From Candidatus Altimarinota bacterium (GTDB taxonomy: Bacteria > Patescibacteriota > Gracilibacteria > BD1-5 > UBA2023), in the NCBI GenBank assembly GCA_028685185.1, contig JAQUEK010000001.1, positions 128,338-192,337 of the forward strand: a stretch of DNA of 64,000 nucleotides, written 5' to 3'. Of the stretch, positions 24,695 through 35,872 are shown in pieces; the first letter of the stretch is position 1, and every line of letters starts with the position of its first letter. Position numbers and translations under genes: made by a program. Under the pieces are notes generated by a model that was given only the letters and a program-made list of their open reading frames with translations, ran no database searches and had not been told where the DNA came from.

Positions 24695-24722
24695 AATCTC
24701 GGAAAATTCCGAGATTTTTTTT
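24695..24722 (+). terminator. Rho-independent terminator after the sigma-like regulator
   Basis: AATCTCGGAA pairs perfectly with TTCCGAGATT across a two-base loop, followed by eight Ts. Confidence 0.85.
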
Positions 24723-24842
24723 AAAATTTTTATTGACAAAAGAAATCAATATGATTTAATAAGTTGATGAAAAGGTTATTGTTAAAGGAAAAACTCGATA
24801 TGTTACCAAAATATTCTACTTTTAAAATTTAATTTTTGTTAT

Positions 24843-25625
24843 ATGAATAAATTCGTTCTGCTTTCAATAAATATCATGATCATGGTCTTCCTTACGAACA
24901 TGAGTTCCTATGTCAATGCTGCTAGCTGAGATATAACATCCACTTCTGAAGTTGTAGCGTCTAGCTGATCTGAAGATTGATTCAAGATAGATTCGGTTAC
25001 AGTAACTGATGACAGGAATATATCATTGGTCTTTTCCGATGATCTTGCCCGTGAACCTTTGAATCTTGAGATAATAGATGAGAGCGGCATAGTGACGCCA
25101 ATTAATTCAATAACAATATGAACTTGAGCCACTGATTCAATATCGACAGAATATATGACATGAACAAGGCAGGAAGTACAGGTTTTCACAGCCAAGAAAT
25201 TAGAGCCTAACAAAAAATATTTCGTTGTTGTAAAAAATGCCAGAAGCATGAATTGAATTGTAATAGAACAAGATAAGGTGGAGATCCTTTTAGATAAAGA
25301 GATATTAGAAGATCAAGAAGTTGTAACTGATGAAAATCTTGAAAAAAGCGATATTTCAAAAGATGGCGAAAAACTCAAGACTGACACAACCATAAATGAA
25401 AATCTGAAAAGGCTGTCAGAGGAGAAATTCAATGAAACTGCAGTAAAATTAGAATCTGCACCTTGATTAGATGGTGATAATTCAGTTGTCTCTAAAGATA
25501 ATAAGGTAAACACTGATAACATAAAGGCATTACCTAAAACTGGACCTTCAATCTTTATCATGTTTTTCCTTTCCCTGTTTTTAGGTATAGTGATATTAAG
25601 TTTCTTAAAAAAGAAAAATATCTAA
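24843..25625 (+). CDS. Cell-wall/surface protein with C-terminal LPKTG sorting signal
   Basis: The 260-residue protein has an N-terminal signal peptide (cleavage near YVNAAS), an Ig-like domain (DSVTVTDDRNISLVFSDDL..., SbsA-like Big_5 pattern), a long acidic linker rich in Glu, Asp and Lys, and a classical sorting tail: LPKTG at residues 230-234, a hydrophobic helix, and a basic KKKNI end. LPXTG proteins are covalently attached to the cell wall by sortases. No sortase gene is in this window. It opens a run of three surface-protein genes in the same direction, the next starting 20 bases later. Confidence 0.85.
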
Positions 25626-25644
25626 TTTTTTTAATTAAAATTTT

Positions 25645-27078
25645 ATGAAAAAGAAAACATTACTGGCTTCTGCGATTTTAGCATTAGTATTATTGTCAGC
25701 TGCATATTTCCTTTTTTTGAGACAAACAGGCATTAATGGATTATATAACAGCATACAATGATTTGATAAGGTCGATAGGAATAAAGAGGTTTGCCTGAAG
25801 ATTGAGAAAAACAACACTACATCAATGGAATGCTTCACGCCTAATAAGATTGAAGATTTCCTGAAGGAAAAGGATCTTACTGAAAAGGAATTCATTGATA
25901 ACTTCAGATGATCTTCAGTTACAAAAGATAAGATTCTTACTTTTGATGAAGAGCCATTATTTTATCAATTGTATGACAAAATTCATCCAAACACATCAAA
26001 TATAAAAAATGTCTCTGAAACATATAAGGATATAAAGAAAAAGCTCGAATATCTAGTTAATAAGAACGAATGAGTCCTGGATGAATACCTTGCATATTAT
26101 TATATGAAAAACCTTGAATGAGACTATAAGGAAGCTGAAATATTCAAAAATAAGATTTGTACGAAATTCAAATTCATGTGTTCCAAAGATTTAGTATATG
26201 CGGTCTTCAAATGAAAGATATTAGATGATAAGAAAGCTCCAGTATCATGAGTAAGGATAAAGATAGCCTGAAAAGACAAGGAGGTCCTGAGTCAGACTAA
26301 TTGAGAATTTTACATTTCATCAGAAGTCTCACCTTATACAAAAGTAAGGTTATTATCAGTAAAAGATTGATACAGTGACTGAGTTGCAGATTTCGATATC
26401 ATATCCCCTGTCAGAAAACAGAATTTTGAAAGAGATTTTGTGATAAGCAAATCTGATAATCTTATAAAGATAGATACCAATAATCTGAAGATAGAATGAA
26501 AGTGAGTTTCGATAAGCAATAAGAACTATCTGATAAAGACAGATTGGAGCGAATATAGGATTCCTTTTGATTCGATAGTAAAGGAAAATTGAGCTGTTTT
26601 CGAATGAAAATTAAAGGTATATACATGGGAATTCAACAAATCGAGTGATCTTACAAGCCTAGTGAATAGTGATATTTTCGATGAGGTTGCATGATATGCA
26701 TGAGATCTTATGAAGACATTCTGAATGCCATACATAATGTTTCTTTCAGAAAGCTGAGAGAAGCTACATATATTAAAATCAAATCCGATGATACTGAAAA
26801 CAAGGATACAGGAAATGAGAGCCCTTGAAACAAACAAAGATAAGATATATGAGCCTCTTACAAAGAAAGATTTAGAATTCCTGGTAAGCAAATCGAAAGA
26901 ATTATGATGATATCCTATAGATAGAATGTTCCTGTTCAACAATAATATCCTTAGATTTCCGGCATTTTGGGTGTTCGATCAATATAAAGGAGTTTGGATA
27001 AATGAATGAATGAAGGTATTAAACACTGAGTGAGATTGAGAACTTAGATTCTATACCCTTTCAGAAAAAATAAAATAG
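25645..27078 (+). CDS. Membrane-anchored protein with a carboxypeptidase-regulatory-like domain
   Basis: The 477-residue protein has an N-terminal hydrophobic helix (about residues 6-24). The middle holds a CarboxypepD_reg-like beta module (VYAVFKGKILDDKKAPVSGVRIKIAG, then SQTNGEFYIS), a fold that often acts in carbohydrate or peptide binding on the cell surface. The C-terminal half is unassigned. Its position directly after the LPKTG protein (19-base gap) and before the 1102-residue protein suggests one surface complex. Numerous TGA glycines keep the frame open. Confidence 0.65.
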
Positions 27079-27194
27079 TCTTTACATATCAAAAAAATAT
27101 GGTTTAATACTATAGATTATTTTATATGGATGCTGAAACTGTTTTATAAAAATAAGCTTTTGGTTAATTTTCATTTATCATTTAAATTATCATT

Positions 27195-30100
27195 ATGAAA
27201 AATACTAAATTAATAATCAATATCATTTCCTCGCTTGGAATACTATTCGCATATTGAAATATGTATGCGAACTATGATTATGTATGTTCCTATAAGGTAG
27301 GAAAGTGTGAATATAGCACCAGCAACTGTTGGTGGAGCGGATGAGAGAAATATTGCCAATGAACTAGAAAGGATTTCACAACGATATGAAATACTAGAGT
27401 ATGATGTCCGACTTGATCAAAATCATCAAGCACTACTGCTTTCAATACCACTTCTACAAGCACTTTAGTCAATAATAGTTCATTTCTGTTTTGAGCAAAA
27501 GCTTGAATCTGGAATTGGAACTCTGTGAATTCCTGATGAAATTCGACTGATTTATCAGTAGCGACAAGCATCAATGAAAATTTCAAAGATATAAACGGTT
27601 CTAATGTGATATATAATACTGACACTGTCAGCTGTATAGTAAAAGTCTGATGAGATTCCGAAGCACCAACACTTAATACAAGTAATATAACCATTCAAAC
27701 AACTTCAGTATCAAGATTACAGACGACCTCAATAACCCCTTCGAATCTCCCCCTTAATACATATGATGATTTCAGATGAGCATGGACAGATTGAGTGAGT
27801 ACATATACTTCTATAGATAATATATGTAAGCTTGATGGAAAAACAGCAGCAAATCTATGAGAAGTCGAGTGAGTGAATTATGAATGTCTTACTGATTTAC
27901 CGCCAAAGGCTGAATACAGACATAATAGAAACTGGTGAATTTCAAATAGCTGAAGTCAGCTTTGATCATGATGGTGTATAAACACCGCAGTTGATTGGGT
28001 ATCTTGTAAACAATCTGTTGATTGATTTAGAATCACTGTTTCTTGTGATGACAGAGATTCATGATGTGCCGACTGATTCTATCTTAATTGAGTCTTCAAA
28101 TCAGGCAATTCATTCAATATATCAGCAGCAGGAGAATATGTAGTGAAAGTATTGGATAATACATGAAATTCAACAAGTAAGACAATAAACATAACAGAAA
28201 ACAGTAATGGTGACCTTAGATTCAGTTCTCAAAACAGCAGATCAAATGTAATCACCACAAGTAATTCATGAGAAAAAGTTAAGGATAAGACATGAAATTG
28301 GGTAAGTGATTTCATACAATGTTATCTTTCTAATAAAGTATCGTCATGTGATAATACCGATACATTAGAGCCAGATTGAAAGGTTACCTTCAATGGAGTA
28401 GATTGAATCGAATCATGAGGAATATGGGAGGCTAGGGCATGTACCAAAAATGATGTTTCACTTAACGCCGTATGTACTGGTGATACGGCTCCGACATGAA
28501 TCGCTGTATCCGGATGTAAAAGCTGATATGTCAACAATATTCAAGAAACCCAGATATTATCTTCAAACACAACCCTACCGAATGATTTCTGAATAATCGA
28601 CAATGCCGGAAATCTTCAATTATTGCATTATAAGGTTGATATTATAGATAGGACAGAACCGGAATTCATATCATCAGTTACTTCAAACTGATTAGCGGGA
28701 AACAATTGATTCAGCTTTGCAGTTAAAGATGAGGCACCTATCTGATGTTCTGCTATAAATACTATAAATTATTCGATAAATGTAACTTTGCCGGATAATT
28801 CATCCAGAGATATCACATGAGTAAAAAATGGTGCAACAAACCTTACTGTATTGGAAATCTATGAGGATTTCAATTTCACAGCTGCTTGAACATATAAGAT
28901 TAATTCTGTTACATTGACTGATAAGGCTTGAAATACAAGTGTAAAAAACCTTACAGACACAACATTTACAGTCTATCCTGCAGATATAAGTGAGACAAAT
29001 ACAATATATAGCAGGATTACATCTGCCAATTCAGCTTATTGAAATAACATCGATACATATGAATATGAATTAGAGTTGAAAGACCAATATAATAATCCAG
29101 TAAAGGAAAAATCATTATACTCTGTAGTTCAGACCTGAAATACAGTATTGCCCGTATTCGATACATCTTGAGATAAGGCAATCACAGAAATTGTATCCGG
29201 AACATCTGACAACGAGTGAAAGATAAAATTCAGCATAAAATCACTGGCGCCATGATCATTCAGAGAGAATTTCACGATAAAGATACGTAAATGGGATGCT
29301 TCAAATAATGAATTGACTGGTTTCTTCGAAATAAACAAGAATCCGAATACACAGAATTCATTCAAAAAACCGATAACCGCTACATTAGATATTGCTGACT
29401 GAGAATTATCAATATGAGCGACAGAAAAAGTGATGCTTGTATGAAATAATCTATGACATGTAACTGCTAGCAGCCGAATAATATTTAAGAACCTTGATAA
29501 GATTATTTCATCTGACAGAACTAACTATTCTATGTTTACAGGTTCATTATCAGAAACGGAAAATCTTATATCTACCATCAATGTGAAGCTTAATATAAAA
29601 GGGAGAAAGACTGCTACAAGCCTGAGGTTTTCAGAAAACCCTTATGTTACATATACAGTATGATCACCTGCGGTTAGGGTTTCATATTTCGTAAGAGCCG
29701 ATGATGGTGATGCTACTGATATAGACCTCAGCGATACGAGAATCAAATTCAACTGACTACAGGTTGCATGATGAAATACCCAATGAGTCTGAAATCAGAC
29801 TGTGGCGAACGATATCGCAAATAATTTCTCAGATCTGTCTGCATCTTCACAAAGATGAATGATAAAAAAGAATGCAAATGATCTAATCAGATGAATGATT
29901 TCAGGAATGACTGTAAAAGGTGTTAAATATGTGGATTGAGATGTTACTTTAAATTCAGATGATGATATAAGCTGAGTTGAAACACTTATAGTTACAAATT
30001 GAAATATCAAGATAACATGAAACATAAATACATCATGAAAGAAGTTCTGAATAATAGTATTGAAGGATTGATATGATGTAAATGCAGACTATAATTGAAA

Positions 30101-30503
30101 GTGAAATATATATATAATGCCTAATGTCAGATATATCAATGCCTTGATATATGCTGATTGATGATTGATGAGCACCGATGAAAGCTGAGTATTATATACA
30201 TCTGATTCGGCTGAAAGGACAGAAATACTAAAAAAACAGTTAGTTGTAAAGTGATCTGTATTTACACGTAATACAATCTGATGATCGTTAGAAGTAAGTG
30301 GATGAGAATATATTCTTCCATGACTATCTAAGACAACTAGTTTCGATAAGGCTATGATATATGATCTTAATGCTATAAGAATCGGTAATGAATGATATAA
30401 TACCTCTCCAAATAAGGATGTAAACCAATGAAAGAAAGGTAACTTCATAATCATATATAATTCATCCAACCAGACTGATCCGCCAAAATGATTTACCAAC
30501 TAG
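27195..30503 (+). CDS. Large secreted, multi-domain surface protein
   Basis: The 1102-residue protein, the longest in the window, starts with a signal peptide (MKNTKLII, hydrophobic core to FAYGNMYA). The Cys-rich N-terminal part (about 1-420) is followed by Ig-like or cadherin-like modules recognisable by repeating patterns such as DRTEPEFISSVT, FTAAGTYKINSVTLTDKAGN and DYKNQ-type strands. The C-terminal quarter is Gly/Asn/Asp-rich with parallel-beta-like spacing (VDGDVTLNSDDDISG, NGNIKITGNINTSG, NADYNGKGNIYI). TGA codons supply most of the glycines. I infer an adhesin or cell-surface filament subunit; no enzyme motif was seen. Confidence 0.7.
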
Positions 30504-30554
30504 TAATCAAATAAAAAAATCTCGGGATATCCCGAGATTTTTTTATTTGATTAC
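30503..30554. terminator. 52-base perfect palindrome overlapping two stop codons
   Basis: A 24-bp perfect stem around a four-base ATAT loop contains AAATCTCGGG/CCCGAGATTT with T-runs on both strands, so it can terminate in both directions. Its left edge falls in the TAG of the large surface protein and its right edge in the TAA of the converging gene. Confidence 0.85.
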
Positions 30555-31126
30555 TTCTGACTATCTAAAATTATTTCTTTCACTTTGATCGGTCCATCTG
30601 TCAATGCGATTTTTAATCTGAGCTCATTACATATCTTTTCAAGAAATCAGTTTAAGAATAATATGGTTCTGTTTTTTTCATCATCAGATTTACATGAGTT
30701 CATATTCAACGTTCATTCGCTTATAACTGAAGAGTATCTTTCTTCAGATGAGAATTCCTTCATTATGGATGAAATGGATCATGACCTGAATAAATATTCG
30801 AATACAGTTTTTTCAAGAAAGATATTTTTCATGCTCAGATCATCTTCAATTATTGAGCTTTCTGTAATATATCTTATGAAATCAGAAATATTTTCCATGT
30901 TTATATTAGGTATATTTATATTCATTTCATGATTTGACTTGCAATATGCCAAAATCATAAGAACAGATCTTGATTGTAGATATTTCTTGAACAGATCATC
31001 ATTTTTCAATAATTTATCAAAAAGTTCATATAGCTCCATGTTATTTTTTCTGTTTTCATTGAAAAAATCTGAAATCTCCTTTTTGAATTCTTGGAACTCA
31101 GGTATGTCAAAAATCGTTTCTCTCAT
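30551..31126 (-). CDS. Unknown cytoplasmic protein downstream of the 887-residue protein
   Basis: The 191-residue protein is charged and mostly helical with no signal peptide or membrane helix. It begins MRETIFDIPEFQEFKKEI and its stop lies within the terminator palindrome. I chose ATG at 31124-31126, four bases beyond the upstream gene's stop; the alternative ATG at 31181-31183 would overlap that gene by 53 bases. The close spacing indicates co-transcription and probably shared function with the large unknown upstream. No family recognised. Confidence 0.55.
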
Positions 31127-31130
31127 GATA

Positions 31131-33794
31131 TTATTGGTTAACGGATATTTTCCTTTCTGTTGATCTTCATAATCATGCATCATCAAGGAAATCTATAAAT
31201 GGATTATCATATGGCTTAAGCTGGATTTTTCATTTTATGCTTTCAACAACCTTTCATAATTCTATCATATCACCTTTTAAGGATCAATTTTGAAAGACTA
31301 TATAGTCTTTATCCCCTTTTTTCAATATGCTGAAATCCTTGATCTCATTATACATTCTTTTCTTATCTGAAACGTCGGTTCATAACCTATGCTGGAAAAA
31401 AATATTCTCTTCTATCGCAGATAGCCTTTTCTCTATTACTTTTGATACCTGTGTCATCTTATCAAGTCATTCGAATATATCTTTTCATCATATTGCCACA
31501 TCTTTTTTTGAAATATGACTTCCTGTGATCCTTCATTTCAATATATCTGAAGATCCTATGGATGTGAAGATATCTTCTGAAATAGGCTTAAGCAGGTTTT
31601 CCGGAGCTCATTTCATGAAGAATTTTATTTCATCTCATCATAAGCTCATGCAAATCTCATATCAAGGATATTTCCTTTCAAGATTGTTTCTCAGATTAGT
31701 GAATATTTTCATAAAATCATTCGTGATGCTATTCGCAGATTCGAGAATATTTCAATTCTTGTTTATATTCCTTAGTATATCCTTCATATTATGGCTTCAG
31801 AGATCCCTTATATCTATGAAAAATGCGACTCAAGGTCAATTTACCTTATGATATAGCATATCTTTAGTTAAAGCTCACTTATAGGTATTTTCAGTCAGAT
31901 CCTTTAATTTTTTCACATCCTTCACTTCTCACCGTTTCACAGCCTCAACAAATCTTTCATGCTCTCGTATTTTTGTCCTTGATATGAATTTTCAATTTTT
32001 GATTCAGTCCTTGCTTATTATATGAGGCAATATGAATTCTCAATTCACTATTATTCAATCTAGCAATTCCCTTATATCCTTATACAAGCTCATGTTTGCA
32101 GGAAGGTCTCATTTTCTCACCATTGTTATGATTTTTGTGCTTATCTCATTTCAAGAACCGAATATAAGGAATCTATCCTTTACGAGCTTTCAATCCTGAA
32201 TATGCTTGATTTCCAGATATCATCATCTAGTGCTATATGTATTTCAATTTACTATATCGGTGAATGTTTCATTTATATTCGAACCGAATGAATATTTTGA
32301 AAATATCTCCTTTTCCTTGATATTAAGCTCATCTATATTAAGAACCTTTCTTCATATCGATTCTCATTCCAATTCTGACCTGACTTTTGCGATAGAATGC
32401 AAGATATCCTCTTGTGTTTTTCATACAACTTTTCATCGTCTGCTCGATATCTTAGGGCAATATTCGCCTGCATCAAGCCTTATTCATTCCTTATGAGATA
32501 TGCTTTCGAAGCTTTTCATCATCTCTTCCTCAAGAAACTTATTATCTATTTTGACATTTCTTGGAACCTTGAACGTAAAGCTGTTATAATTATCCCAAAC
32601 TATGTTAATTCAAGGGTATTTCATACAGACTTTCCTTTTGAAATCGTTTAAAACCATATCAGCGAAAACTTGACTTACATTATCATTAAGCTTTTTGAGC
32701 TTTGAGAAAAATATCATTTGGAAGTCATCTCATTTTTTGAGTGTTTTCAATATTTTGAAGATGGGATTATTCCTTTCTATCTGAGCTGCCAATTTAAGAT
32801 TTTCCTCTCTGGATAATCTCATTCATTCGGAAGACTTGTTCAAAATCTCTTCAAGTTCCTGAGGATGCAGCTCTTCATGAATTTTTGCTATATTTCCGCT
32901 TATCAGCTTCTTTCTTAGAAGTTCAGCTCATTTCTCTATTCATATTATCGCTACAGCTTTTTTTATTCAGGAAAATCAAACTCATATGGATCTCTCTATG
33001 GCAAGATTAGTCCTGTTGTACGGGGATTGCACTATATTTCAGGTTTTTTCTATAGCTTTTCATGCCATACCCAAGGCTTTAGATGTCCTTCCTCATGTCC
33101 TAAGTGAAGCATTTATGATAAGCTTTCATGTTCATTTAAGCATAGCTCATGCAACTCAAGATCAAATAGCTATAACTCATAGCTCTGCTAGTGATTTTCA
33201 TTTCTCATATGAATCTCACCTGATAAGGTCAGATACATTCATTCAGAGTCATTTTATAATCATGTATAATCATTCTACCGTAAGTATGGATCAGAACATC
33301 TTTCATATTTCAGAAAGGGATGATTTTTTTATCTTGAGCGCTAGCTCATAATTTCATCAGACAATCCCATCAAATATACCCTTAAAGAATCTCTTCATCA
33401 TGGAATTCCTGTATGTATGCTTGTTTATACCATAAAATCCATATATGTTTTCAAGGGCATCGACTACCAGTTTTTCTTTGGATTGATCTATTCATGACCT
33501 TACAAGGATATTTTTCCTCAGCTCCATATATTCGCACTTAAGCTTTTCCACTTCTGCATTTGCTGTAACAGATGAGAATATTCATTTTTTCTGCCTTTCT
33601 ATGATCTTTTGTGCTTTTCGCTTAAGCTTGATGAAATCGCCCTCAGTGATATATCATTCTTTGATCTGGGATTTAAAATAATCATTATCTAAAGCCAATC
33701 TCTTATCGAAATCAACATTATCCTCAATTGTCTTTTTCTTGAAATAAGGGGTATAGGAAATATTTCTTGTATCTATGCTGTTTTTTCTGTCCAT
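31131..33794 (-). CDS. Large protein of unknown function (887 residues)
   Basis: The frame is open for 888 codons only if TGA is Gly. The N-terminal third is charged and helical (for example KLKRKAQKIIERQKK); about residues 180-290 are hydrophobic and Gly-rich (GVIAIGSGVAGAMLKGTGKLII), consistent with a membrane-associated section; the rest alternates charged helices and short beta stretches, with many Lys and Glu residues. I found no nucleotide-binding or catalytic motif. It is followed within four bases by a 191-residue unknown, and a 232-residue unknown is read divergently just upstream, suggesting a lineage-specific locus. Confidence 0.55.
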
Positions 33795-33923
33795 TTTATT
33801 TTTATTTATGATGAAATTGTACTATATATTCACCTAATAAACAATAAATACAGGGGAAATATCATTTGACAAATGGTATTTCTTTTTTAGAATTAATATG
33901 ATTAAAATATTTTCAACCATTAT

Positions 33924-34622
33924 ATGTCAAAAATAAGCAACGTTTTAAGACAATTTACTTGAAAGGAAACATCCATGAAAAACCAGGGCAACATGCTGTT
34001 ATCAGCAATAAAGATTGCTTTGGAGGAAAATAAGGTATTAGACCTTTTTTCAATTCCAGATAATCTTGAAATTAAATCATTGCACAGCAACGATGAATTT
34101 CCTGATTCGCTTTTCATCTGACTTGAATCCCATCTTTATAGCATGAAGGATATATTGTCATTCATAGACAAAAAGGTGTCTTCCGATAAGGATGCGACAT
34201 ATAATGATTATGTCGATTCTTGATTCTTCCATTCACTAAGGATCATTGAAGACAGATTATCATCAGAGATAACTAATCTTTTGAAAACTGAAGAAAAAGA
34301 CAGAAACAATGTATTCCATCTGACATATTCCTTAAAGAAAGCTGAATTATATCTATGATATATAAAAGATATATATCGTGCCTTATGACAAAAGAATCCG
34401 TCATACTTAAAATTGCTTGAAGAATGTTTAATGAAAATGGAGAACAGGATAAAAAAAGATAATTGACTGATGAGATTAGACGAGATAAGAAAAACTATAC
34501 ACTTTTATCCATGAATGAAAACATATTCAAACAGCTGATCGACCGTTAAACCATGACAAAAGAAAACAGAGAATACAAGATTAAGCTATAAGAAAATACT
34601 GACTGATATATTCCCTTTTTAA
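33924..34622 (+). CDS. Unknown helical protein, divergent from the 887-residue protein
   Basis: The 232-residue protein is highly charged and predicted helical, with segments such as KKVSSDKDATYNDY and KTEEKDRNNVFHLTYSLKKAELYLGYIKDIYRAL. No signal peptide, membrane helix or known motif is visible. Seven or more TGA glycines keep it open. It stands between a divergent promoter region and a strong terminator, so it is monocistronic. Its location next to the large unknown may point to a common role, but that is inference. Confidence 0.55.
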
Positions 34623-34637
34623 ATTAATTAAAAAATA

Positions 34638-34669
34638 AAAAATCCCATACAAGTATGGGATTTTTTTTA
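34638..34669. terminator. Bidirectional terminator
   Basis: AATCCCATAC pairs with GTATGGGATT over a two-base loop, with A-rich DNA to the left and eight Ts to the right. It separates converging genes ending at 34622 (+) and 34676 (-). Confidence 0.8.
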
Positions 34670-34675
34670 ATAAGA

Positions 34676-35791
34676 TTATTTTCTTATCTTATCTATGATT
34701 TCAATTTTCTTTTGGAATAATGCTCAGAATGCGAATAACGCGATTATGAAATCAACCAAAGCCCAAGGTGTTATGAATAAGGCTGTCAGGATAACTATTC
34801 ATAATTTCTTCCAGAATGATCCCTTATCTTTAAGATATCTGTTTATGAGAAATGATGAGAAAACCGTAACGATAACCAGCTTATATAAAACAAAGCTGAA
34901 AATATAAGCTACCAAGAATAACAGAGCGAACGGTATTCATATTATTGTCATGAGTAGTAACAGTATACAGAAAGGCACTACAGCAAAATATATCAATCAG
35001 TACACGAAACTCTTTCCTGTTCTTTTTTCAAGATTTTCTGAAACATCCTTGAAGAGTTTTTCAAAAGAGAAATATATTATGCTTCAGAATATCGCTAAAA
35101 ATAAGAATCTATATAGCAAGAAACCTATTATAAGACCCCAGAATCATCATTCTACATCATCACGATTACCTTTCTTATAATCATATGCCAGGCTGAACTG
35201 TTTTTTTCATATAGTCGCTTTTTCAAGATCAGAAGATTTATTTTTAGATGAATAAGCAAGATTTCAGTTTATCTTAGCTCAGGAATATACTAGAACCTTC
35301 TGGATATTGATATTAGAATTTCATCAGATGGTTCATCAGAAATTAAGATTTCATCAGTTTATATATCAGTCTCATTTCACATCAGCTTCAAATAGAAGGT
35401 TTCATTAGTTCAGAATAAGATTTCATCAGATTTTCACTCATTTTTTCACTTCAACCTGTCATCATACAATGATAAGGTCTCATCCGATATTTCATTCGAC
35501 TATGATATTTCATCATACGATCCTGACATCATCTCAGACATCACCTGAAATTATCACTGTTCATCATGCTGCAAAAATATCCTGTCATACGTTTTTATTT
35601 ACATTGACCATTCATCATGCTCAATAGAAATCACCTTTTATGTCAGTTTGTGTATTCACTATATCTCATGCCTCATAAATATCGGCTCAAGAAGTGAATG
35701 CTGCTCAGTTATTATTCTTAGTTACCGACGATTCAGCATAAGAGAAGGTTGGAACCAATAATAACAACATTATGATATAGAATTTTTTCAT
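34676..35791 (-). CDS. Bactofilin-like repeat protein with C-terminal membrane domain
   Basis: The 371-residue protein starts with a signal peptide (cleavage near FSYAES). Residues of about 30-190 form repeats with the spacing of bactofilins: DIYEAGDIVNTQTDIKGD, DIFAAGGTVIISGDVGDD and DLIVGGGQVEVKKGV, a right-handed beta-helix pattern. The C-terminal part has about four membrane helices. Bactofilins polymerise without nucleotide to form scaffolds; here the repeats appear exported or periplasm-facing and membrane-fixed, as in polymer-forming proteins of CPR genomes. About half the repeat glycines are TGA. It ends at a shared terminator. Confidence 0.75.
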
Positions 35792-35872
35792 ATTTATTAA
35801 GTTAACAAATAAACAACTGTTAATTATATCCATTCATGCTGTTATTTCAAGTAATACTGATTTGAATGATAA

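Noticed and set aside
26526-26942. Antisense frames of 60-138 codons across the surface-protein genes (also 27290-27694 and 30089-30499)
   Set aside because: All are antisense shadows of long table-25 genes with signal peptides and domain patterns. TGA in the true frame reads as TCA on the other strand, which keeps antisense frames open.
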